A stretch of DNA of 64,000 nt, taken from Limnohabitans sp. T6-20. Its GTDB lineage: Bacteria > Pseudomonadota > Gammaproteobacteria > Burkholderiales > Burkholderiaceae_C. Under the pieces are notes generated by a model, which worked only from the letters and a program-made list of their open reading frames with translations, was not told where the DNA came from and made no database searches. The stretch is taken from positions 434,001 to 498,000 of the forward strand of contig NZ_NERW01000002.1 in assembly GCF_003063505.1 (NCBI RefSeq), in the 5' to 3' direction. Positions 12,097 through 21,161 of this stretch are shown piece by piece (within the stretch, counting starts at the first letter, position 1; each line of letters opens with the position of its first letter). The position numbers and the translations under genes were made by a program.

Positions 12097-12585
12097 ATGA
12101 GCATCCAACGCCCCTTCAAGGTGCTGGGCGTCCAGCAGATCGCCATTGGTGGGCCTGACAAAGGCCGCCTGCAAAAGCTCTGGGTCGACATGTTCGGCCT
12201 GGAGGTGACCGGCACCTTCAAAAGCGAACGCGAGAACGTGGACGAAGACATCTGCGCCATCGGCACCGGCCCCTTCAAGGTCGAGGTCGATCTGATGCAG
12301 CCGCTGGACCCCGAGAAAAAACCAGCGGTGCACACCACGCCGTTGAACCACATCGGTCTGTGGATCGACGACCTGCCGGTGGCCGTCGACTGGCTCACAT
12401 CACAAGGCGTACGCTTTGCCCCGGGCGGTATCCGCAAGGGCGCGGCCGGTTTCGACATCACGTTTTTGCACCCCAAGGCGAACGAAGAGTTCCCGATTGG
12501 CGGCGAGGGCGTGTTGATCGAGCTGGTGCAAGCCCCTTTCGAGGTGGTTAACGCGTTTGCGGCTTTGGCAGCCAACAGCCATTGA
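12097..12585 (+). CDS. VOC-superfamily protein, probable methylmalonyl-CoA epimerase-like
   Basis: This 162-residue protein has two beta-alpha-beta-beta-beta glyoxalase/VOC modules. Its ATG follows the pccA stop with no gap, so it belongs to the propionate operon. There the missing step is epimerisation of (S)- to (R)-methylmalonyl-CoA, so the context suggests methylmalonyl-CoA epimerase. Of the metal ligands expected in that family, the His in the second module (LNHIGLW) and the last Glu (VLIELVQ) are present. The first His position reads Gln (VQQIAIG). The assignment therefore rests on fold and context, not a full active-site match; another VOC lyase is possible. Confidence 0.75.
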   Translation: MSIQRPFKVLGVQQIAIGGPDKGRLQKLWVDMFGLEVTGTFKSERENVDEDICAIGTGPFKVEVDLMQPLDPEKKPAVHTTPLNHIGLWIDDLPVAVDWLTSQGVRFAPGGIRKGAAGFDITFLHPKANEEFPIGGEGVLIELVQAPFEVVNAFAALAANSH

Positions 12586-12622
12586 TTTGTTGTCGGTGCT
12601 TTCAGCCCCGACATCACCTTTA

Positions 12623-12656
12623 AAAAGCCCGTCAGGCTCCAGCTTGGCGGGCTTTT
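12623..12656. terminator. Bidirectional terminator between the propionate operon and rnfB
   Basis: AAAAGCCCG (12623-12631) pairs with CGGGCTTTT (12648-12656). The stem continues inward through CAGGCT/AGCTTG with one mismatch, and T-runs follow on both strands. The hairpin overlaps the last codons of the convergent rnfB gene, so a single structure serves both transcription units. Confidence 0.75.
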
Positions 12657-13321
12657 GCTTTGGCGAGTGCCGCTTCAATGATGGCGCGCTTGCGGTCCAC
12701 TTCAGGGGCGTTTTCCGTGCCTTTGGTGTGCGCAGCCAGATCGGCCAGCTTGTGCTCGGCCTTGGCTTGCAATTGCTTTTGGTGCTCGGCTTCTTCGCGC
12801 ACCAGGCGTTGCTGGCGCGAAGCATAGCGTTCGCGTGCGGTGTGGGCTTGGTCAACAGACCAGGCGGCCCAGCCGGTTTGCTCGCCGGTCACGTTCTCCA
12901 GCGCAATGCAGTCCACCGGGCACACCGGGATGCACAGTTCACACCCCGTGCACCAGGGCTCGATCACGGTGTGCATCAGCTTGTTGGCACCCAAAATCGC
13001 ATCGGTCGGGCAAGCCTTGATGCACAGCGTGCAGCCGATGCACCAAGCCTCGTCAATGATGGCCACATGGCGTGGGCCTTCTGTGCCGTGCTCGGGGTTG
13101 AGTGGCACCACCGGCTGGCCCGTCAGGGTGGCCAAGCGCTCGATGCCTGCTTGGCCGCCGGGTGGGCATTGGTTGATGGGGGCTTGCCCCTCGGCCATGG
13201 CGCGTGCGTAACTGGCGCAATCCGGAAAGCCGCAGCGGGTGCACTGCGTCTGTGGCAGGGCATCGTTCAGCCATAGAAAAAGCGCCTGGGTCTCAGGCGC
13301 TGTTTTGGACGAAGCGGGCAT
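12632..13321 (-). CDS. rnfB: RnfB-like iron-sulfur electron-transfer subunit
   Basis: This 229-residue protein has the N-terminal 4Fe-4S motif of RnfB/RsxB (CTRCGFPDC ... NQCPPGG). Two ferredoxin 4Fe-4S motifs follow (CIGCTLCIKACPTDAI and CTGCELCIPVCPVDCI). A Lys/Glu/Ala-rich helical tail of about 70 residues closes the protein. The usual N-terminal membrane anchor is missing, as in the stand-alone RnfB proteins common in betaproteobacteria, and no other rnf genes are nearby. It therefore probably works as a soluble ferredoxin-type carrier rather than as part of a full Rnf pump. It is transcribed leftward and converges on the propionate operon. Confidence 0.85.
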   Translation of the reverse strand: MPASSKTAPETQALFLWLNDALPQTQCTRCGFPDCASYARAMAEGQAPINQCPPGGQAGIERLATLTGQPVVPLNPEHGTEGPRHVAIIDEAWCIGCTLCIKACPTDAILGANKLMHTVIEPWCTGCELCIPVCPVDCIALENVTGEQTGWAAWSVDQAHTARERYASRQQRLVREEAEHQKQLQAKAEHKLADLAAHTKGTENAPEVDRKRAIIEAALAKAKARQAGA

Positions 13322-13326
13322 GGGCC

Positions 13327-14814
13327 TCAGGCTTTTTGCTTCGGTTGGACCCAGCTGGTCTTCACCGCTGCGCCAGTTTTGCTGGCCGCTGCAGATTTGC
13401 GGGGCGCTTTGGCGACCACCTTGGCTGCGGGCTTGGCGACGGCTTTCACAGCCGCTTTGGCGGGTGCTTTCTCTGCAGACTTGACCACTGCCAGCTTGAC
13501 TGCCGCAGGTGCAGCTTTCGGCGCAGCAGCAGATGCCGTTTTGGTCGCAGTTTTTGCATGGCTCAAAATGAACTTGACCACTTGCGGGTAAACCACCGAG
13601 CGCCAGCGGCTGCCGCTGAAAATGCCGTAGTGACCAGCACCAGGCACTTCCAGGTGCAAGCGGTCATGGGACGCAACACCGGTGCACATGTCTTGGGCGG
13701 CACGGGTCTGGCCCGAGCCCGAGATGTCGTCCAACTCGCCTTCAACAGTCATCAAGGCGGTGCCTTTGATGTCTTGCGGGCGCACGCGTTCCACCTTGCC
13801 ATCCACGCCCTTGACGTCCCAAGTGCCGTTGACCAGTTTGAAGTCTTGGAAAACTGTGGCGATGGTTTCCAGGTAGTAGTCGGCGTCCATGTCGAGCACG
13901 GCGTTGTACTCGTCGTAGAACTTGCGGTGGGCTTCGGCGCTGGCGTCGTCACCCTTGATCAGGTCCTTGAAGTAGTCGTAATGGCTGGTGGCGTGACGGT
14001 CGGGGTTCATGGCCACGAAGCCGGTGTATTGCAAAAAGCCAGGGTATACGCGACGGCCTGCACCCGGGAAGTTGGCCGGGACGCGGTAGATCACATTGTT
14101 CTCGAACCACTCAAAGCTCTTGTTGGTGGCCAGGTTGTTCACCGATGTGGGCGACTTGCGGGCATCGATCGGGCCGCCCATCATGGTCATGGTCAGCGGA
14201 GTCTTCTCGCCACGGCTGGCCATGAGCGACACGGCGGCCAAGACCGGCACGGTGGGTTGGCAAACGCTCACCACATGGCAGTTGCCATAGATGGATTGCA
14301 GGTGGCGGATGAATTCCTGCACGTAGTTGATGTAGTCGTCGAGGTGGAATTCACCTTCGGACAGGGGCACCAAGCGGGCGTTTTTCCAGTCGGTGATGTA
14401 GACCTTGTGGTCTTGCAGCATGGTGCGCACGGTGTCGCGCAGCAAGGTGGCGTAGTGGCCCGACAAGGGCGCCACGATCAGCACAACGGGCTGCGTTTTC
14501 AATTGCGTCAAAGTGGCAGGATCGTCCGAAAAACGCTTGAAACGGCGCAATTCGCAAAAAGGCTTGTCAATCTCGATGCGCTCATGGATGGCCACATCGG
14601 TCTTGTTGACCTTGACGGTCTTGATGCCGAACTCTGGCTTTTCGTAGTCCTTGCCCAGGCGGTGCATCAGGGCATAGCCTGCAGACGTGCGCTGGGCCAG
14701 AGGTGTTTGAGACATGGGGTTCAGCGGGTTGCTGTACAGCTTGGCTGCCGCCTGTGCCAGATCGGAAAAGGGTTCCATGATCGAGCGTTGTGTTTCGAAG
14801 ATCTGGTAGAGCAT
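13327..14814 (-). CDS. phaZ: Intracellular polyhydroxyalkanoate (PHB) depolymerase with H1-like tail
   Basis: This 495-residue alpha/beta hydrolase mobilises intracellular PHB granules. It belongs to the Ralstonia PhaZ1 type that uses a cysteine nucleophile without a lipase box: VSVCQPTVPVLAA places the Cys at residue 185, close to Cys183 of the Ralstonia enzyme. Conserved C-half motifs include LMTVEGELDDISGSGQT and PGAGHYGIFSGSRWR (catalytic His). I chose the ATG at 14814 because it gives the family N-terminus (MLYQIFETQRS). The last 75 or so residues are an Ala/Lys/Pro-rich low-complexity tail (KAPAKAAVKAVAKPAAKV) absent from the standard ~410-residue enzyme. It resembles histone H1 or the PAKKA region of PhaM. 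Confidence 0.93.
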   Translation of the reverse strand: MLYQIFETQRSIMEPFSDLAQAAAKLYSNPLNPMSQTPLAQRTSAGYALMHRLGKDYEKPEFGIKTVKVNKTDVAIHERIEIDKPFCELRRFKRFSDDPATLTQLKTQPVVLIVAPLSGHYATLLRDTVRTMLQDHKVYITDWKNARLVPLSEGEFHLDDYINYVQEFIRHLQSIYGNCHVVSVCQPTVPVLAAVSLMASRGEKTPLTMTMMGGPIDARKSPTSVNNLATNKSFEWFENNVIYRVPANFPGAGRRVYPGFLQYTGFVAMNPDRHATSHYDYFKDLIKGDDASAEAHRKFYDEYNAVLDMDADYYLETIATVFQDFKLVNGTWDVKGVDGKVERVRPQDIKGTALMTVEGELDDISGSGQTRAAQDMCTGVASHDRLHLEVPGAGHYGIFSGSRWRSVVYPQVVKFILSHAKTATKTASAAAPKAAPAAVKLAVVKSAEKAPAKAAVKAVAKPAAKVVAKAPRKSAAASKTGAAVKTSWVQPKQKA

Positions 14815-14926
14815 GTGACAGTTTCCCTGGGGGTGCAACAAATGGTGCGGTGCAGCAATACTACAGGACGCTGCCGGGTATTTTTGGAGTAATGACCCTA
14901 ATCGACAGTCACATTCCGGACCGTCC

Positions 14927-14955
14927 AAAAAGAAACCGCCCCGTCAGGGGCGGTT
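14927..14955 (-). terminator. Rho-independent terminator of the aminotransferase gene
   Basis: Read leftward, AACCGCCCC and GGGGCGGTT form a perfect 9-bp stem with a short loop, followed by TTTCTTTTT. It lies 21 bp past the stop of the leftward aminotransferase gene and separates it from phaZ. Confidence 0.9.
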
Positions 14956-14976
14956 GAAAGCTTGACGTCAGCCGAT

Positions 14977-16173
14977 TTAAATCACTTTGGCGATCGCTGC
15001 GCAAACGTAGTCGATGTTTTTGCTGTTCAGCGCAGCCACGCACATGCGGCCAGTGTCGGTGCCGTACACACCAAACTCGTTGCGCAGGCGGACCATTTGG
15101 TCTTTGGTCAGGCCCGAGTAGCTGAACATGCCGATCTGGCTGGTGATGAAGCTCATGTCTTGCTTCACGCCAGCCGCTTTGAGGCTGTCCACCAGTTTTT
15201 GGCGCATGGCTTTGATGCGCACACGCATTTCGGCCAATTCGCTTTCCCACTGTGCACGCAGCTCGGGGTTGTTCAACACAGCCGCCACCACCGCGCCACC
15301 GTGGATGGGCGGGTTGGAGTAATTGGTGCGGATCGCGATTTTCAGTTGCGACAGCACGCGAGACGCTTCTTCTTTGTCCGAAGCGACGACCGACAGGGCA
15401 CCCACGCGCTCACCGTAGAGGCTAAAGCTCTTGGAGAACGAGGTGGACACGAAGATGTTCAGGCCAGCGGCCACGAACTTGCCGATCACCGCGCCGTCTT
15501 CGGCGATGCCGTGGCCAAAGCCCTGGTAAGCCATGTCCAGGAATGCGGTCAGGCCCTTGGCTTTGACCACCGCAATGACTTGGTCCCACTGGGCGTTGGT
15601 GATGTCGTAGCCGGTCGGGTTGTGGCAGCAAGCGTGCAACACCACGATGGTGCCCGCGGCCGCAGCGTTCAGGCTGGCCAACATGCCTTCGAAGTTGACG
15701 CCGCGCTTTTCGGCGTCGTAATAAGCGTAAGAGCCCACTTCAAAACCAGCGTTCACAAAAATGGCGCGGTGGTTTTCCCAGCTGGGGTCTGAAATCAGGA
15801 CTTTGGCGTTGGGGCTGACTTTCTTCAAGAAGTCGGCACCGATTTTCAGGCCGCCCGTGCCGCCAATGGCCTGCACGGTGGACACGCGGCCGGACTTGAC
15901 CACGTCGGAGTCGGCACCAAACACCAGCGCCTTGACTGCGTTGTCGTAGGCCACGATGCCGTCAATCGGCAGGTAGCCACGGGCGGTGGGGGTGGCCATC
16001 ATGGTTTTTTCAGCGGCCTGCACGCACTGCAGCAGTGGCAGTTTGCCGTTGTCGTCGAAGTACACGCCCACGCCCAGGTTCACTTTGTTGGGGTTGGTGT
16101 CGGCATTGAATTGCTCGTTCAGACCCAGGATCGGGTCGCGGGGGGCCATTTCGACGGCGGAAAACAGAGACAT
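14977..16173 (-). CDS. Class I aspartate/aromatic-amino-acid aminotransferase
   Basis: This 398-residue PLP enzyme of the AspC/TyrB subgroup (fold type I, family Ia) interconverts amino acids and 2-oxoacids. Typical elements are PRDPILGLNEQFNAD and NKVNLGVGVYFDDNG near the N-terminus and HNPTGYD. The PLP-binding segment is FVSTSFSKSFSLYGERVGAL (Schiff-base Lys). RTNYSNPP and the C-terminal GRMCVAALN (substrate carboxylate Arg) are also present. I chose the ATG at 16173 because it gives the family start (LFSAVEMAPRDPI); the longer frame upstream lies opposite uvrB. AspC versus TyrB cannot be decided by eye, so no symbol is given. Confidence 0.93.
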   Translation of the reverse strand: MSLFSAVEMAPRDPILGLNEQFNADTNPNKVNLGVGVYFDDNGKLPLLQCVQAAEKTMMATPTARGYLPIDGIVAYDNAVKALVFGADSDVVKSGRVSTVQAIGGTGGLKIGADFLKKVSPNAKVLISDPSWENHRAIFVNAGFEVGSYAYYDAEKRGVNFEGMLASLNAAAAGTIVVLHACCHNPTGYDITNAQWDQVIAVVKAKGLTAFLDMAYQGFGHGIAEDGAVIGKFVAAGLNIFVSTSFSKSFSLYGERVGALSVVASDKEEASRVLSQLKIAIRTNYSNPPIHGGAVVAAVLNNPELRAQWESELAEMRVRIKAMRQKLVDSLKAAGVKQDMSFITSQIGMFSYSGLTKDQMVRLRNEFGVYGTDTGRMCVAALNSKNIDYVCAAIAKVI

Positions 16174-16293
16174 GGAAAGTCCTTGGATTGTGTTCAGTGG
16201 TGGCAGGAAACCCGTTCCTCGGTTAGGCTTTCGGGTTGTCCCTGATTTTAACGGCCCTGGCCGCCTGGTTTTGCCAGAGCCTGTTTCCCAAAG

Positions 16294-18420
16294 ATGTCCA
16301 CCTTGACCGAAGTCTCCGTTGTTGAAGCTGTCCCCGGTGCTGATAAACCTGCCGAAGGCCAGTTTGTCAGCTACCCCGGCTCGCCCTTTGAGTTGTTCCA
16401 GCCTTACCCGCCAGCAGGCGACCAGCCTGTGGCCATTGAGCAGCTGGTCGAGGGTGTGCACGACGGCGAGGTGTTCCAGACCCTGTTGGGCGTGACGGGT
16501 TCGGGCAAGACCTTCACCATGGCCAATGTGATCGCCCAGCTGGGGCGGCCGGCCATTGTGTTTGCGCCCAACAAGACGCTGGCGGCGCAGCTGTACAGCG
16601 AGTTTCGCGAGTTTTTCCCCAAGAACGCGGTGGAGTATTTCGTCAGCTACTACGACTATTACCAGCCCGAGGCCTATGTGCCGCAGCGCGACTTGTTCAT
16701 CGAAAAAGACTCGGCGATCAACGAGCACATCGAGCAGATGCGCCTGTCGTGTACCAAAAGCATCATGGAGCGGCGCGATGTGGTGATCGTGGCGACCGTC
16801 TCAGCCATCTATGGCATTGGTGAGCCCGAGAGCTACCACCGCATGATCATGACGCTGCGCACCGGCGACAAGCTGGGCCAGCGCGATGTGATCGCCCAGC
16901 TGATCCGCATGCAGTACCAGCGCAACGACATGGAGTTCAGCCGGGGCAAGTTCCGCGTTCGGGGCGACACGATTGACGTGTTTCCGGCCGAGCACTCCGA
17001 GCTGGCCATCCGCATTGAGTTGTTCGACGACGAGATCGAGAGCCTGCAGCTGTTTGACCCACTGACAGGGCGCATTCGGCAAAAGATCCCGCGTTTCACG
17101 GTTTATCCGTCCAGCCACTATGTGACGCCGCGCGACAAAGTGTTGGCCGCGGTGGAGACCATCAAGGTGGAGCTGGCTCAGCGCCTCAAAGAATTGGTCG
17201 GCATGGGCAAGCTTGTCGAAGCTCAGCGGCTGGAGCAGCGCACCCGGTTCGATCTGGAAATGCTGTCCGAAGTCGGTCATTGCAAGGGCATTGAAAACTA
17301 CACCCGGCATCTGTCAGGCGCGGCCCCTGGCGATCCGCCCAGCACGCTGACCGACTACATGCCTGCCGACGCCATCATGTTTTTGGACGAGAGCCACCAG
17401 ATGATCGGCCAGCTGAACGCCATGTACAACGGCGACAAGGCGCGCAAGACCACGCTGGTGGAGTACGGCTTTCGCCTGCTCAGCGCGCTGGACAACCGGC
17501 CGCTCAAGTTCGAAGAATTTGAAAAACGCATGCGCCAGTGCATTTTTGTGTCGGCCACACCGGCTGACTATGAAAAGACGCACTCGGGCAAAGTGGTCGA
17601 GCAGGTGGTGCGGCCCACCGGATTGGTCGACCCGCAGGTTGAAGTGCGTCCCGCCACCCACCAAGTCGACGATGTGCTGCAAGAAATCCGCATCCGTGTC
17701 GACAAGCACGAGCGCGTGCTGATCACCACGCTGACCAAGCGCATGGCCGAGCAACTGACCGATTATTTGAGTGACAACGGTGTGAAAGTGCGCTACCTGC
17801 ACAGCGATGTGGACACCGTGGAGCGGGTGGAAATCCTGCGCGATCTGCGTCTGGGTGCATTCGATGTGCTGGTGGGCATCAACTTGCTGCGCGAGGGGCT
17901 GGACATTCCCGAGGTGTCGCTGGTGGCCATTCTGGACGCCGACAAAGAGGGCTTTTTGCGTGCCGAGCGAAGCTTGATCCAGACCATTGGCCGTGCGGCG
18001 CGTAACCTGAATGGTCGGGCCATTTTGTACGCCGATCGCATCACCGAGTCGATGAAAAAAGCCATGGGTGAGACCGAGCGGCGGCGCATCAAGCAGCTCG
18101 CACACAACGAGGCCATGGGCATCACGCCCAAGAGCATTGTCAAAAAGGTCAAGGACCTGATCGATGGCGTTTACAGCGAAAAGTCGGGCAAAGAGGCCGA
18201 TCGCCTGGAGCAGGCCGCGCTGCAAAAAGCCAAGGTCGAGGACATGAGCGAGAAAGACATCGCTCGGGCGATCAAGCAGCTCGAAAAGCAGATGATGGAA
18301 CACGCCCGCAACTTGGAGTTTGAAAAAGCGGCGCAGGTGCGTGACCAGCTGACGATTCTGAAAGAGCAGGCCTTCGGTGCCACGGGTGGCGACAACATCG
18401 TGCCCCTGATCCGGGCTTAA
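16294..18420 (+). CDS. uvrB: UvrABC excinuclease subunit B
   Basis: This 708-residue nucleotide-excision-repair helicase binds damaged DNA handed over by UvrA and recruits UvrC. It has Walker A GVTGSGKT, the beta-hairpin [12 protein letters not shown], and the DEAH-like box DESH. Later motifs are the helicase [23 protein letters not shown] (motif V) and QTIGRAARN (motif VI). A C-terminal UVR coiled-coil ([24 protein letters not shown]) binds UvrC. An extra N-terminal stretch of about 20 residues precedes the usual SPF..F.P.GDQP start. The gene is divergent from the aminotransferase. No LexA box was recognised in the 120-bp upstream gap. Confidence 0.97.
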   Translation: MSTLTEVSVVEAVPGADKPAEGQFVSYPGSPFELFQPYPPAGDQPVAIEQLVEGVHDGEVFQTLLGVTGSGKTFTMANVIAQLGRPAIVFAPNKTLAAQLYSEFREFFPKNAVEYFVSYYDYYQPEAYVPQRDLFIEKDSAINEHIEQMRLSCTKSIMERRDVVIVATVSAIYGIGEPESYHRMIMTLRTGDKLGQRDVIAQLIRMQYQRNDMEFSRGKFRVRGDTIDVFPAEHSELAIRIELFDDEIESLQLFDPLTGRIRQKIPRFTVYPSSHYVTPRDKVLAAVETIKVELAQRLKELVGMGKLVEAQRLEQRTRFDLEMLSEVGHCKGIENYTRHLSGAAPGDPPSTLTDYMPADAIMFLDESHQMIGQLNAMYNGDKARKTTLVEYGFRLLSALDNRPLKFEEFEKRMRQCIFVSATPADYEKTHSGKVVEQVVRPTGLVDPQVEVRPATHQVDDVLQEIRIRVDKHERVLITTLTKRMAEQLTDYLSDNGVKVRYLHSDVDTVERVEILRDLRLGAFDVLVGINLLREGLDIPEVSLVAILDADKEGFLRAERSLIQTIGRAARNLNGRAILYADRITESMKKAMGETERRRIKQLAHNEAMGITPKSIVKKVKDLIDGVYSEKSGKEADRLEQAALQKAKVEDMSEKDIARAIKQLEKQMMEHARNLEFEKAAQVRDQLTILKEQAFGATGGDNIVPLIRA

Positions 18421-18470
18421 GAAGTCAGTGAATGACCCTATAACCCGAGCGATTTGATCGGGATTGCGTT

Positions 18471-18495
18471 ATACTTGACTCGTTTAGTCGGGAAC
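18471..18495. promoter_or_regulatory. Type-1 IscR binding site upstream of iscR
   Basis: ATACTTGACT-CGTTT-AGTCGGG matches the type-1 IscR consensus (ATA-YY-GACT ... AGTC-RR), with GACT and AGTC as inverted half-sites. It lies about 50 bp before the iscR start and contains TTGACT, a possible -35. This is the expected position for [2Fe-2S]-IscR autorepression of the isc operon. Confidence 0.75.
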
Positions 18496-18544
18496 CCGTT
18501 TCAGCGGGTCAAGACTGAGTTTCCACCCACTTCAGGAGCCTGCC

Positions 18545-19081
18545 ATGCGTTTAACCACCAAAGGCCGTTTTGCCGTCACCGCCATGATCGATCTGGCTTT
18601 GCGTCAAGACGCAGGCCCCGTCACTTTGGCCGCGATCAGCCAGCGCCAACAAATTTCACTGTCTTATTTAGAGCAGTTGTTTGGCAAGTTGCGCCGCCAC
18701 AACCTGGTCGAGTCCACCCGTGGCCCCGGCGGCGGCTACACCCTGGGCCGCAAATCCACCGACATCACTGTGGCCGACATCATTTTGTCGGTCGACGAGC
18801 CCATCGACGCCACCCACTGCGGCGGCAAGGAAAACTGCAATGGCGGCGATGGCCGCTGCATGACGCACGACTTGTGGGCCTCGCTGAACTCCAAAATGGT
18901 CGAATTCCTCGACTCTGTTTCGCTGCAAAAACTGGTGGATGACCAATTGGCCAAGGGTCTGGTGGTCGAGTCCAAGCCCAACATCAAACGGGCTATTTCA
19001 CCCATGCCGGTGGTCAAGCCCATCCGCGTGACGGGCCCTAACTCGGTTTTTGAGTTGGGCACTGTGTTTGCCAAATCCTGA
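18545..19081 (+). CDS. iscR: Iron-sulfur cluster regulator IscR
   Basis: This 178-residue Rrf2-family regulator has an N-terminal winged HTH ([17 protein letters not shown] ... [29 protein letters not shown]). The [2Fe-2S] ligand region reads C-x5-C-x5-C-x2-H ([17 protein letters not shown]), as in E. coli IscR. It represses the isc operon when cluster-loaded, and a type-1 site lies directly upstream. AGGAG precedes the ATG. It is the first gene of the isc cluster, 22 bp ahead of iscS. Confidence 0.97.
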   Translation: MRLTTKGRFAVTAMIDLALRQDAGPVTLAAISQRQQISLSYLEQLFGKLRRHNLVESTRGPGGGYTLGRKSTDITVADIILSVDEPIDATHCGGKENCNGGDGRCMTHDLWASLNSKMVEFLDSVSLQKLVDDQLAKGLVVESKPNIKRAISPMPVVKPIRVTGPNSVFELGTVFAKS

Positions 19082-19103
19082 TCATTTCAAAGAAGTCTTC
19101 ACC

Positions 19104-20321
19104 ATGACCACGCCACATTTCCCCATTTACCTTGACTACGGTGCAACCAACCCCTGCGACCCCCGCGTGGTGGACGCCATCATTCCCTGGTTGCGTGAGC
19201 ACTTTGGCAACCCCGCATCGCGCACCCACGCCTGGGGCTGGGAAGCCGAAGCTGCCGTCGAAAAAGCCCGCGAGCAAGTGGCCGATCTGATCGGTGCCGA
19301 CTCGCGCGAAATCGTCTGGACCAGCGGTGCCACCGAGTCCAACAACCTGGCCATCAAAGGCGCAGCGCACTTTTACAAGTCTCGCGGCAAGCACTTAATC
19401 ACCGTCAAGACCGAACACAAGGCCGTGCTCGACACCATGCGCGAGTTGGAGCGTCAGGGCTTTGAAGTGACTTACCTCGATGTGCAGGACGATGGTTTGC
19501 TGAGCATGGACGCGCTCAAGGCCGCGATTCGCCCCGACACCATTTTGATCAGCGTGATGTTCGTGAACAACGAAATCGGCGTGATCCAGGACGTGACCGC
19601 CATTGGTAATCTGAGCCGCGAAAAAGGCATCATCTTCCACGTCGATGCGGCCCAGGCCACCGGCAAGGTCGAGATCGACATGACCCAGTTGCCCATCGAC
19701 CTGATGAGCCTGGCCTCGCATAAGACCTATGGCCCCAAGGGCATTGGCGCTTTGTATGTGCGCCGCAAGCCCCGCATTCGCCTGGAAGCGCAAATGCACG
19801 GCGGTGGCCACGAGCGCGGCATGCGCTCGGGCACTCTGCCCACTCACCAGTGCGTGGGCATGGGCGAGGCGTTCCGCATCGCCAAGCTGGAGATGGCCCA
19901 GGACAACGCCAAAGCGCGTGCCCTGCACGACCGCCTGATTAATGGCCTGAGTGACATGGAACAGGTGTTTTTGAACGGCCACGCCACCCAGCGCGTGCCG
20001 CACAACATCAATATGAGCTTCAACTTCGTCGAAGGCGAGTCGCTGATCATGGGCATCAAGGGTCTGGCGGTGTCGTCCGGTTCGGCCTGCACCTCGGCCA
20101 GCTTGGAGCCCAGCTATGTGTTGCGTGCCTTGGGCCGCAGCGACGAGTTGGCGCACAGCAGCCTTCGCTTGACGATTGGCCGCTGGACCACCGAAGAAGA
20201 CATCGACTACGCGATCAAAACCATCCGCGAGAACGTGGCCAAGTTGCGCGAACTCAGCCCACTTTGGGAAATGCACCAAGACGGCATCGACTTGAGCACC
20301 ATCCAATGGGCCGCTCACTGA
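19104..20321 (+). CDS. iscS: Cysteine desulfurase IscS
   Basis: This 405-residue PLP enzyme removes sulfur from cysteine and supplies it as persulfide to IscU. It shows the N-terminal [10 protein letters not shown] (most homologues read DxxATT), the [15 protein letters not shown] cofactor motif, and [10 protein letters not shown] with the PLP Lys in [17 protein letters not shown]. The mobile-loop catalytic Cys is in [21 protein letters not shown]. The length matches E. coli IscS (404 aa). I chose the ATG at 19104; the in-frame extension to 19050 would overlap iscR and lacks family similarity. Confidence 0.97.
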   Translation: MTTPHFPIYLDYGATNPCDPRVVDAIIPWLREHFGNPASRTHAWGWEAEAAVEKAREQVADLIGADSREIVWTSGATESNNLAIKGAAHFYKSRGKHLITVKTEHKAVLDTMRELERQGFEVTYLDVQDDGLLSMDALKAAIRPDTILISVMFVNNEIGVIQDVTAIGNLSREKGIIFHVDAAQATGKVEIDMTQLPIDLMSLASHKTYGPKGIGALYVRRKPRIRLEAQMHGGGHERGMRSGTLPTHQCVGMGEAFRIAKLEMAQDNAKARALHDRLINGLSDMEQVFLNGHATQRVPHNINMSFNFVEGESLIMGIKGLAVSSGSACTSASLEPSYVLRALGRSDELAHSSLRLTIGRWTTEEDIDYAIKTIRENVAKLRELSPLWEMHQDGIDLSTIQWAAH

Positions 20322-20367
20322 GTCGAACACCTTCAATCGCACATTGCCTGAATACGGAGAAAACACC

Positions 20368-20754
20368 ATGGCTTATTCTGAAAAAGTGGTTGACCACTAC
20401 GAAAACCCCCGCAACGTGGGCTCTTTTGACAAGGGCGACGACAGCGTGGGCACCGGCATGGTCGGCGCGCCCGCTTGCGGCGACGTGATGAAGCTGCAGA
20501 TCAAGGTCAACCCCACAACGGGCGTGATCGAAGACGCACGCTTCAAGACCTACGGTTGCGGCTCGGCCATTGCGTCCAGCTCACTCGTCACCGAGTGGGT
20601 CAAGGGCAAGACGCTTGACGAAGCAGCGGCTCTGAAGAACAGCCAGATCGCCGAAGAGCTGGCGCTGCCGCCCGTCAAGATTCACTGCTCCATCCTGGCC
20701 GAAGACGCCATCAAGGCCGCCGTGGACGACTACAAAAAGAAACACCTGAACTGA
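20368..20754 (+). CDS. iscU: Iron-sulfur cluster scaffold IscU
   Basis: This 128-residue scaffold assembles [2Fe-2S] clusters. It has the three cluster cysteines in [26 protein letters not shown] and [12 protein letters not shown]. It also has the LPPVK motif recognised by HscA. The ATG at 20368 has GGAG upstream and gives the usual [19 protein letters not shown] start. It lies one base before iscA. Confidence 0.98.
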   Translation: MAYSEKVVDHYENPRNVGSFDKGDDSVGTGMVGAPACGDVMKLQIKVNPTTGVIEDARFKTYGCGSAIASSSLVTEWVKGKTLDEAAALKNSQIAEELALPPVKIHCSILAEDAIKAAVDDYKKKHLN

Positions 20755-20755
20755 C

Positions 20756-21079
20756 ATGGCCATCTCACTGTCTGCTGCCGCAGCTCGGCATGTGACCCGG
20801 TATCTCGCCAAACGCGGCTCGGGTGTTGGTGTGCGCCTGGGGGTCAAGACCACAGGCTGTTCCGGCTTGGCCTACAAGCTCGAATACGTGGACGAGATCG
20901 CCCCGGAAGACGTGGTCTTTGAAGGCCACGGCGTCAAGGTGTTGGTGGACCCGAAAAGCCTGGCCTACATCGACGGCACCGAGTTGGACTTTGTGCGCGA
21001 AGGCCTGAACGAAGGTTTCCGCTTCAACAACCCCAACGAGCGTGACCGCTGCGGTTGCGGCGAGTCGTTCCGCGTATGA
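20756..21079 (+). CDS. iscA: Iron-sulfur cluster assembly protein IscA (A-type carrier)
   Basis: This 107-residue A-type carrier accepts iron or assembled clusters and passes them to apoproteins. The three conserved cysteines are present: Cys in [15 protein letters not shown] and the C-terminal CGCGESF pair. It begins one base after the iscU stop. A palindromic repeat element separates it from hscB. Confidence 0.96.
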   Translation: MAISLSAAAARHVTRYLAKRGSGVGVRLGVKTTGCSGLAYKLEYVDEIAPEDVVFEGHGVKVLVDPKSLAYIDGTELDFVREGLNEGFRFNNPNERDRCGCGESFRV

Positions 21080-21086
21080 GCGTTTC

Positions 21087-21152
21087 GTCATCGCGAGGAG
21101 CGAAGCGACGCGGCGATCCATGCCGGGATGACCACGCCTTGCTCGCCATGAC
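21087..21152. repeat. Palindromic intergenic repeat (MITE/REP-like) inside the isc operon
   Basis: The 66-bp element starts GTCATCGCGAG and ends CTCGCCATGAC, whose reverse complement differs by one base, giving 11-bp terminal inverted repeats. Inside is GGAGCGAAGCGACGCGGCGA. Related segments (GTCATTGCGAGGAGCGAAGC types) are familiar as dispersed intergenic repeats in many proteobacteria. It occupies most of the iscA-hscB gap, and I saw no second copy in the window. Confidence 0.7.
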
Positions 21153-21161
21153 AGTGACTTC

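Noticed and set aside
16174..16293. LexA (SOS) box before uvrB
   Set aside because: No CTGT-N8-ACAG-type palindrome is visible in the 120-bp gap.
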